Virus record (IMG/VR): IMGVR_UViG_3300021139_000041
Span: 1 to 40,626 of that record
Length of the DNA stretch: 40,626 bases
DNA from: a virus
Reading direction: 5' to 3' (one strand)
Below, in pieces: positions 34,935-40,626 of the stretch. The position numbers were made by a program, and so were the translations under genes. Position 1 is the first letter of the stretch; every line of letters begins with the position of its first letter. A model generated the notes under the pieces. That model made no database searches and was not told where the DNA came from. It saw only the letters and a list, made by a program, of their open reading frames with translations.

Positions 34935-36355
34935 TTGCTGCCTCCAGGACGTGTCCAGGGCTCGTGTCCAGGTACCACAGTGCATATACTGTCTACAAAC
35001 TTTTGATCAGCTACCCAATTCTTGCCATCATACGAGGCCACGTAGTTGGGTTTGGTTTTGGCAAATGCCGGTATGCCGGGCGAGCCAGTAAATCCGCCAT
35101 TGAGATTGATTAGTGAGCCTGAAATATTGCACAGGCCCTTAGCGCTGACGCCGATAATGCCGCCTGCGGCCAAGTTACATGCACCCAATGCAGTAACTGA
35201 TGCTATACCACCAGCTGACGCAGTAAATGCTCCGCCTGCTCCAATGCTGACTGCAGCAGCACTGGTTATTTTGATGCCTTGATCACCATTTATCTCCACC
35301 ACTGGCGCATTCATTAATATGCCTACGTCGCTGTGTAAATTCATTGGACCTTCACTACGAACATTGAACCCGGCGAACCCATACATGTTGATAGATCCGT
35401 CGGCGCTAAATTCTAACCATTGTCGTCCACTGTCGCTAGAAATGTACAAAATATGCTCGGTGTCGTTCATGAGAATCTGATGCCCACCACCGGTGCGTAA
35501 TCGTATCAATTGGTCAGTGCCTGCAGGGGTAACACTGTCACCGTTGGCACCATCGTCCATGACAAAACTGTGTCCACCAGTTCTAAAAACCACTCCCTCA
35601 CTGTCGCCGGACACTTGATCCGAGCTGGTGGCTTTACGTCCCGGTGTGCTTATGCCGTACACATTGCTAGGTGCTTCACGCATGCTGCTGGAACTGATGG
35701 CGCCGCGAATGGGGTCACGATCTAGTCCTTGAGCTGCTAGCACCATGGTTTGATACTCGTGTGGATAACGTTGTACTGACACCAATCCAGTGGAACCCCA
35801 TAGTGCGGGGTCAGCTAGATCCGCTTCTACCACGGGCAACACCGAGTTACTGCCTATATAACTTGAGATTTGATCGCCAGGTGCGCCTACACCGTTGGCA
35901 CCGCCCACGTGTCGTCCTATTCCTGGTACCATGTGATGGTTGGGGTTGTTGTAGGCGCAAGCAAACCAATAACATTTGCCAATGTCGCCTCCGGCAAAAA
36001 TCACCAACACTGTGGTGCCAATGTCGGGTGGCACAAACCAAAATCCATAACTTTGACCAGCCGACACCGGAGTGTTGGGATTGAGGCCAGTGGTAGAACC
36101 ATACGTAGTGCCAAAGAAGGGGCTGGCATAACTGGCCACTATTTGATCTGATTTTATTCCTTGGTCAGTGTTGGGAATCGGTGCACTAAAGTCCGGTATA
36201 GTGACTATCAATTGGCCCAGTCTACTGGATTGCACATATCCTTGCACAATCGCCTCGTATGGACCAGGTTCAATAGTGAACCCAGAATTTTTACCATCAG
36301 CTTTGCCAATTGGATTGGCTCCACTGGTTCTAATAGATTCTGAATTTTTTGCCAT
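34931..36355 (-). CDS. gp5: Baseplate hub spike protein gp5-like, without internal lysozyme
   Basis: The 474-residue protein has an N-terminal OB-like part (YEAIVQGYVQSSRLGQLIVTIPDF in pieces, then FWFVPPDIGTTVLVIFAGG), a middle with HHMVPGIGRHVGG and YPHEYQTMVL, and a C-terminal repetitive beta-helix rich in Gly and Ala (about 360-440), which is the spike shaft. It ends VVPGHEPWTRPGGSK, an ending that I recall from cyanophage gp5 proteins. T4 gp5 has a lysozyme between the OB fold and helix; no such insert is visible, and the enzyme is encoded next door. It starts six bases after the hub gene. Confidence 0.88.
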   Translation of the reverse strand: MAKNSESIRTSGANPIGKADGKNSGFTIEPGPYEAIVQGYVQSSRLGQLIVTIPDFSAPIPNTDQGIKSDQIVASYASPFFGTTYGSTTGLNPNTPVSAGQSYGFWFVPPDIGTTVLVIFAGGDIGKCYWFACAYNNPNHHMVPGIGRHVGGANGVGAPGDQISSYIGSNSVLPVVEADLADPALWGSTGLVSVQRYPHEYQTMVLAAQGLDRDPIRGAISSSSMREAPSNVYGISTPGRKATSSDQVSGDSEGVVFRTGGHSFVMDDGANGDSVTPAGTDQLIRLRTGGGHQILMNDTEHILYISSDSGRQWLEFSADGSINMYGFAGFNVRSEGPMNLHSDVGILMNAPVVEINGDQGIKITSAAAVSIGAGGAFTASAGGIASVTALGACNLAAGGIIGVSAKGLCNISGSLINLNGGFTGSPGIPAFAKTKPNYVASYDGKNWVADQKFVDSICTVVPGHEPWTRPGGSK

Positions 36356-36361
36356 GTGTTA

Positions 36362-38389
36362 TTACCTTGCGTTTGTTTGATTGTTTTGTAGTGTTGTTGT
36401 AGTAGTGCCCGGAGACGATACTGTGGAATTTGAAGGGATTGGTGCAGGATTTGTAGCCACTTGTGGGTTAGGCGATCGTGTGTCAGCGTTTGTGGACAAT
36501 AGTGCAGCTATCTCTTGATTTTGAATTCGATTCAAGGCCAATGACTGCTCGAACACGCCCTTTTTAAATTCACTCTTGATTTCAATAATAGAATACTGCC
36601 CGCTGAATAAACTTTGTGCTCCGCTCTTGACCGGCGGATAGTACAAGCCTTGATTGGTCAAATCAAGATCAAGATCATCAGGACTGTTAATGGTCAACGA
36701 CACTATAAGATCTCCAGTGTCCATCCGTGCATGGCCATATTTTTTTATATAGTCGGCATTGCTGAGACTGGTGAAATTTGTGTAGTCGTTGCTCTTGGTG
36801 GGATCCATGTTGTATAACCAATCATCCTGCTTCAACAATGTGGGATCTCCCACAATGGTCAAGTCCACAACAAGAAAATCTGAACTGCTGGTGTACAAAT
36901 TGTCCAAGGCCTGTGCTGCATTTACTGCATCGGGATTGTCTTTCTGTCCCAGGCCGCTGATGACCGGAACGTCTTGTGCAATGTATCTATATCTAATGGG
37001 TGTTACTAGTATGCCTTTACCCACTGCCGACACAGCCTTGCCAATTGAGGCCTGCCCAATAACAGTATTGGTTACCGATTGCGACAACAGATTGACTCCA
37101 ATGTTACGTGTGGGCACCGCAGTAGCAGGTGCACTGGGGTAAGCAGGCAGATTCTGTATTGACGACATATCAAAATTAATTTTCAATTTCAATATGTCAA
37201 TATTTTGGCCAGTATAGATATAATTGTATTCTTTAATGGTGTAATTGGTGGTGTCTACAGCATTGGGCACGTTTGGTCCCACTGTGTTTAGGGCCACTGC
37301 TTGTCCTATGTACACCACGTAATTTTTACTGTTTGTGTTTCTTATATTGTCAAACGCACCCACCATGGTGGTCACGGTGACTCTGAAAGTGTTCAAGGGT
37401 GTTTGTTGTCCAGCAGCACCACCTGTAGCCGCACCAGTGGTTTGTTGAATCATGTATTGACTCTGCGACATTATTTTTTGCACAATGTCTAAAGTGTTAC
37501 TTTCTTTGGGAATATTGAAAGTTTTTTTACTGGGATCGTATTCAACAGAATTGGGATCGGTGTTTACAAAAGATAAATTGGCCGGTGCCGAAATTTGCGA
37601 ACGTCCAATCGCAGGATCAATTATGAATTGTATAGTGTCAGGTACTGCCACACGATTTGGGCCCAGGTTGGCCCACCAGCCGTTGAGCTTGCTGGCCAAT
37701 CCGCTAGCGCCGTTAAAAAACTCTTCTACTGTGGCAGCTGTGATTTGTGCATTTTGATGTATAGTTTTGGGGTCGCCCATGTGTGCCTCATGACCCCAGG
37801 CACTGAACGATATTTTGTAAGTGGTGCCTTTTTCACTGATGTCTATTCCCATGTTGAGTAATTTTATCGGGAATCGTTTACGATAGAATGATGAAGTCTG
37901 TATTGACGGAATAGGTTTTCCAGCATCATCGTATCCAACAAAATTCAGCTCCAGCATGTAGGGCTGATCTAGATAGTTGTATTGTATGTCTTGATGCAAC
38001 TGTCTACTGTTTATCACCAACACATCAAGCAAGGTACATCCGATTGGTTCCACAATGGTCATTTCGCCGGCAATTAGGTTGCTGTGTTTGATTTCACGAC
38101 TGGGAATAATCTGTGTAATCATGTTTACTTCGTCAATGTTGTAGTTGTAGGGCACATTGGGAAAGCGCAATTGAGGATACAGGCCAGCATCTTCAGCAAC
38201 TACAAAACTGGCACCATATGTGGGTTTCCAAGCCAGTGCACTGGCCACATCGGGTTGTGACATCAAGGCGTTGAGATCTTCCTCGTTCAAATACCACAAG
38301 GTCCAGGTATAAGTCCAAGATGCAAATTGATGCAGTGGGTTCTGCACTGGATTTGCATTTGCCGCGGGTATTTTAACTCCAATAGTCAT
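36362..38389 (-). CDS. Large baseplate hub protein (gp27-like candidate)
   Basis: The 675-residue protein lies between gp53 and gp5, where a hub protein is expected. It has TYTWTLWYLNEEDLNAL, then KRFPIKLLNMGIDISEKGTTY and a KISFSAWGHEA segment, TVEEFFNG and a C-terminal IIEIKSEFKKGVFEQSLALNR block. Such late-control/hub-style beta domains occur in gp27 and gpD families, but no sequence motif proves gp27 and it is much longer than T4 gp27 (391 residues). The last 40 residues are low-complexity Pro, Ser, Thr and Asn. A dedicated baseplate structural role is nearly certain; the exact equivalent is not. Confidence 0.7.
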   Translation of the reverse strand: MTIGVKIPAANANPVQNPLHQFASWTYTWTLWYLNEEDLNALMSQPDVASALAWKPTYGASFVVAEDAGLYPQLRFPNVPYNYNIDEVNMITQIIPSREIKHSNLIAGEMTIVEPIGCTLLDVLVINSRQLHQDIQYNYLDQPYMLELNFVGYDDAGKPIPSIQTSSFYRKRFPIKLLNMGIDISEKGTTYKISFSAWGHEAHMGDPKTIHQNAQITAATVEEFFNGASGLASKLNGWWANLGPNRVAVPDTIQFIIDPAIGRSQISAPANLSFVNTDPNSVEYDPSKKTFNIPKESNTLDIVQKIMSQSQYMIQQTTGAATGGAAGQQTPLNTFRVTVTTMVGAFDNIRNTNSKNYVVYIGQAVALNTVGPNVPNAVDTTNYTIKEYNYIYTGQNIDILKLKINFDMSSIQNLPAYPSAPATAVPTRNIGVNLLSQSVTNTVIGQASIGKAVSAVGKGILVTPIRYRYIAQDVPVISGLGQKDNPDAVNAAQALDNLYTSSSDFLVVDLTIVGDPTLLKQDDWLYNMDPTKSNDYTNFTSLSNADYIKKYGHARMDTGDLIVSLTINSPDDLDLDLTNQGLYYPPVKSGAQSLFSGQYSIIEIKSEFKKGVFEQSLALNRIQNQEIAALLSTNADTRSPNPQVATNPAPIPSNSTVSSPGTTTTTLQNNQTNAR

Positions 38390-38392
38390 TTG

Positions 38393-38698
38393 TTATAGCC
38401 CCAAACTTTGTTTAAGGGTTTGAACAGTAGGCACATATATTATCACTCCAGCTTGAAAATCCATCAAGGGATCTAGTAGAACATCGGGGTTACGCACTGC
38501 AAATACCCACCACAAGTTGCTGTCTTTGTACATGTCGTACGCCAACAGATCTGGGCGTAGGTTATAGGGAGCGTCAATTTGATATATAGCATCAGTGACA
38601 TTGGCGTCAATTGTTTTTCCGGGCCACACATCTAAAAAATTACCCCAAGACTGTGTGCCATAATAGGGACTGGTTGTTGTGTATACTGCGTTGGCCAT
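38393..38698 (-). CDS. gp53: Baseplate wedge protein gp53
   Basis: The 101-residue protein has the gp53 pattern: RPDLLAYDMYKDSNLWWVFA, then NPDVLLDPLMDFQAG and IYVP. This is the LysM-like fold in which a WW pair and a D-P turn are conserved. In T4, gp53 is the last wedge protein and links wedges to each other. T4 gp53 is about 196 residues, so this form retains chiefly the LysM-like core. Its ATG shares one base with the stop of the upstream gene (TAATG). Confidence 0.85.
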   Translation of the reverse strand: MANAVYTTTSPYYGTQSWGNFLDVWPGKTIDANVTDAIYQIDAPYNLRPDLLAYDMYKDSNLWWVFAVRNPDVLLDPLMDFQAGVIIYVPTVQTLKQSLGL

Positions 38699-39612
38699 TA
38701 TAAGAATCCGCCGTTTAGGCCCAGTTTGCTGTTGGTTGCCTTGGCTTGTGCTCCAAATGCAGTTGCAGGATTTCCAGGATTGAGTGTGTTCAACATTGCA
38801 CCTTTGGCAAAGTCAGTCAAACTAAATCCTTGGCTTTGTGCAAGTCTACTGTACACAGGTTGTAGTGTGACCGATATAGTGCTGGTAGTGGGCAATCTGG
38901 TGGAAACTGTGGGATACGAAACATTCTTTGGATTAAATCTCAGTGCAGGATCCGCAATGTCCATGTAGTCAACATCGGATGGCAAAGTCTGTTGGAAATT
39001 GGTAATCACGCAAGGAACATTGGGCAGAATATATTGTCCAAATCCGTTTAGGTACACCATTGGTGGTGGATTTCCCGCCAGCTGATCTGTTCCAAAAAAC
39101 ATTTTGGTACAGGCTCTAAAGAAATAGGTTGTGGCCAACAAGTATCTACCTTCGGCTAAATTTTGCACTGTAAAGTCGCCACTGATAGTAATTGGCTCTA
39201 CCCCAGAATTTTCATAGTAGTATTGCGAATAGTTGTTGTGTGTGAGTTTTTGTTCTTGGTACGTGGCACGGTGTACTATCTGTATCTGTGGCGTGTACGG
39301 AAACACCACGCCCACTCGTCCACTGTTTGCGCTTTTGGATATTGTAGAGAAAGTTTTAGTACCACCCACTTCGGTTATCAAGGGTTGCAACAACGCATTG
39401 GTGGGATCAAAATAAAACAATCCGGCATTTTGTGCACCTGGTGCCAGGCTGATTTTTACTCGCCAGTCGTCGGCATCGGGCAAGGTCGAGCCAGTGGTGA
39501 ATTGAATACCGCCATTGGTACTGGTACTGTATTGAAACATGGCGGCAGGTGTTTGCCTTCCCTGAGACCCGGGCAAGTAAAAGTTTTCATTTGGGTTTGA
39601 CAGTATACCCAT
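38698..39612 (-). CDS. Baseplate tail-tube protein (gp48/gp54-like)
   Basis: The 304-residue protein is the first gene of the tail operon. It has VVFPYTPQIQIVHRATYQEQ, then GNPPPMVYLNGFGQYILPNVP and DVDYMD followed by ISVTLQPVYSR. This set is familiar from the tube-initiating protein of T4-like phages (gp48 or gp54), which form rings on the hub where the tail tube starts. I cannot tell which of the two from sequence alone. The ATG at 39612 has AGGAAAAAACAC before it (AGGA site) and a late box at 39634-39641. Confidence 0.7.
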   Translation of the reverse strand: MGILSNPNENFYLPGSQGRQTPAAMFQYSTSTNGGIQFTTGSTLPDADDWRVKISLAPGAQNAGLFYFDPTNALLQPLITEVGGTKTFSTISKSANSGRVGVVFPYTPQIQIVHRATYQEQKLTHNNYSQYYYENSGVEPITISGDFTVQNLAEGRYLLATTYFFRACTKMFFGTDQLAGNPPPMVYLNGFGQYILPNVPCVITNFQQTLPSDVDYMDIADPALRFNPKNVSYPTVSTRLPTTSTISVTLQPVYSRLAQSQGFSLTDFAKGAMLNTLNPGNPATAFGAQAKATNSKLGLNGGFL

Positions 39613-39633
39613 GTGTTTTTTCCTATTATATCT

Positions 39634-39641
39634 TATTTATT
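39634..39641 (-). promoter_or_regulatory. T4-type late box AATAAATA for the baseplate operon
   Basis: On the minus strand AATAAATA is followed by AGATATAATAGGAAAAAACAC and the ATG at 39612. It differs from the T4 late core by one base and lies in the divergent control region, 21 nt before the start codon. It would launch the whole baseplate operon. A sigma70 -10-like TATAAT also occurs downstream, but without a spaced -35. Confidence 0.6.
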
Positions 39642-39650
39642 GACATCAAA

Positions 39651-39712
39651 ATATGCTAAGTTAATTAAAAGGTTGACACAGGTTTGATAAATATGTTAGT
39701 ATACGCTAACTT
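39651..39712. repeat. Operator-like repeats in the gp55 control region
   Basis: Two direct copies of ATAYGCTAASTT (39651-39662 and 39701-39712) match at 10 of 12 bases and lie 50 bp apart. The second copy is half of an inverted repeat GTTAG-TATACG-CTAAC (39695-39710) that covers the likely -10 of the gp55 promoter. Palindrome plus distant half site is the usual arrangement of a repressor operator. No regulator can be named. Confidence 0.45.
39673..39702 (+). promoter_or_regulatory. Sigma70-like promoter for gp55
   Basis: A perfect TTGACA (39673-39678) is followed by 18 bases and TAGTAT (39697-39702), a moderate -10. The GTG start of gp55 is 24 bases further on, after AAAGGA (39714-39719). 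The promoter would be read by host polymerase before late transcription. Confidence 0.6.
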
Positions 39713-39726
39713 TAAAGGAATAGAGG

Positions 39727-40608
39727 GTGCGACACAATTACCTAAACAACAAAGACATACTAAAAGAGATTCACAAAAGCAAAACATCGTATTGCTATTT
39801 TGACAATCCCGCAGACGCTGATTATGACATGATCTTGGAAAGCGTCACAAAAATAAACAAAAAGAACATCAAAGAAGCACGTCAAAATCGTGCCGAACGC
39901 TTGGCCAAGTTGGCGCACGAGGCAGCAACTGCTGATGGTTCCAAGCGCAAATTGGACGAGTTTGAGGTCAAACTCAAGGATGTTGCCGACACAGATGTGG
40001 TGTTTCGTGTCATGACCTGGGATCATATTCCGGTGGACGATGCCAAAACCAAAAAAGCACGTATGGCAGCACTAGAAATTGACGACGACGAAGATCCCTT
40101 GTTAACCGACTACGATGAAGATGATTTGACGCATACCAAATATGTCAAAGTCAATTTCCCGCCCTTTGTACACTACAAAGTGGATGCTGACGGCAATCCC
40201 ATATTGGTAGGTAAGAGTCACTGGCGGGGCGGGCTCAATCCTGGAGAGTATAGCCCCACACACGGTAGAATGACCAACAAATTGGCTCATATGTTTATGA
40301 AATTGTGTGAGCGTTATGCCACTCGCAGCAACTGGCGTGGGTATACTTACAATGATGAAATGCGTAGTCAAGCACTGCTACAGTTGAGTTATATTGGGTT
40401 AAAGTTTGACGAAAGCAAAAGTCAAAATCCTTTTGCTTACTATACTGCCGCAGTCACCAACAGCTTTACTCGAATTCTAAATGTGGAAAAGCGCAATCAA
40501 AACATACGTGATGACATTTTGGAGATGTCGGGTCTTAATCCCTCTTACACTCGTCAGGGCATGAGTGGTGGATATAGTGGTGGAGGGGGGCACGAATCAG
40601 ACGAATAG
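39727..40608 (+). CDS. gp55: Late-transcription sigma factor, gp55-like
   Basis: The 293-residue protein starts at GTG (39727) seven bases after AAAGGA. The C-terminal half carries GRMTNKLAHMFMKLCERYA, then YTYNDEMRSQALLQL and FDESKSQNPFAYYTAAVTNSF, the sigma region 2-like helices of T4 gp55 that bind host RNA polymerase and the late TATAAATA box. T4 gp55 is about 185 residues; here a charged N-terminal extension of roughly 150 residues precedes the core, with an acidic EIDDDEDPLLTDYDEDDL stretch. The end is a Gly/Ser-rich tail, HESDE, without the hydrophobic clamp-binding motif that T4 gp55 has at its C-terminus. It is the only complete plus-strand gene in the window. Confidence 0.88.
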   Translation: MRHNYLNNKDILKEIHKSKTSYCYFDNPADADYDMILESVTKINKKNIKEARQNRAERLAKLAHEAATADGSKRKLDEFEVKLKDVADTDVVFRVMTWDHIPVDDAKTKKARMAALEIDDDEDPLLTDYDEDDLTHTKYVKVNFPPFVHYKVDADGNPILVGKSHWRGGLNPGEYSPTHGRMTNKLAHMFMKLCERYATRSNWRGYTYNDEMRSQALLQLSYIGLKFDESKSQNPFAYYTAAVTNSFTRILNVEKRNQNIRDDILEMSGLNPSYTRQGMSGGYSGGGGHESDE

Positions 40609-40616
40609 TATAAATA
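40609..40616 (+). promoter_or_regulatory. T4-type late promoter box TATAAATA after gp55
   Basis: An exact T4 late core, TATAAATA, begins directly after the gp55 stop codon (TAG at 40606-40608). It faces right, toward a gene beyond the window edge, which is therefore probably a late gene. Confidence 0.6.
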
Positions 40617-40626
40617 TAAGTGTAGT

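Noticed and set aside
34931-34985. Programmed frameshift joining gp5 to the lytic enzyme
   Set aside because: The 55-nt overlap of the longest frames invites the idea, but no slippery heptamer is visible and a GGAGG-GTG start explains the arrangement better.
39640-39668. First TTGACA as a second gp55 promoter
   Set aside because: No acceptable -10 hexamer lies 15-19 bases downstream.

Overview
This window is from a tailed, contractile-tail (T4-like) bacteriophage. The evidence is an ordered baseplate operon on the minus strand: a gp48/gp54-like tube-cap protein, gp53, a large hub protein, a gp5-type spike, a separate cell-wall lytic enzyme, gp25, gp6, and then a 4163-residue giant protein where gp7 would sit. 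A divergent plus-strand gene encodes a gp55-type late sigma factor. The gene set and protein style (short 'MAYS.GGLI..TDYNGF' structural proteins, paired fibre and glycine-rich proteins, giant baseplate ORF, radical SAM and glycosyltransferase accessory genes) resemble uncultured aquatic or marine T4-like myoviruses. I cannot name the host from the sequence.

Layout, right to left (most genes are on the minus strand). 39613-39726 is a divergent control region: a sigma70-like promoter and operator-like repeats face gp55 (plus strand), and a T4-type late box faces the baseplate genes. 18300-39612 holds the tightly packed baseplate genes, many with 1-nt or 4-nt stop/start overlaps. 8967-18303 is the distal tail and adhesin region: one small structural protein, three fibre-like proteins sharing an N-terminal domain, two glycine-rich proteins interleaved with them, and a tandem pair of paralogous structural proteins.

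Positions 1-8921 form a separate minus-strand operon behind a strong sigma70-type promoter (TTGACA-17-TATACT). It encodes a small conserved protein, two GT-A-like glycosyltransferases, another small protein, a third GT-A-like protein with a DGD motif, a 2-oxoglutarate/Fe(II) oxygenase, a TEKT-type glycosyltransferase-like protein, a radical SAM enzyme, a second TEKT-type protein, a P-loop sulfotransferase-like protein, an SGNH hydrolase, and the first 204 codons of a second radical SAM enzyme that runs off the left edge.

How they may work together (inference): gp55 would direct host RNA polymerase to the late boxes found before the baseplate operon, gp6 and the third fibre gene, and just after gp55 itself. 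The structural genes build baseplate and fibres. The modification operon has a host-type promoter and so could be expressed earlier; it carries chemistry suited to decorating a glycan or a phage surface protein (hydroxylation, glycosyl transfer, possible sulfation and deacylation, radical chemistry). The most distinctive parts are that modification operon, the giant ORF with a predicted seven-bladed FG-GAP-like propeller, and the duplicated fibre plus glycine-rich protein cassette. No tRNA, CRISPR array or insertion sequence was recognised, and no gene-free stretch exceeds about 115 bases.
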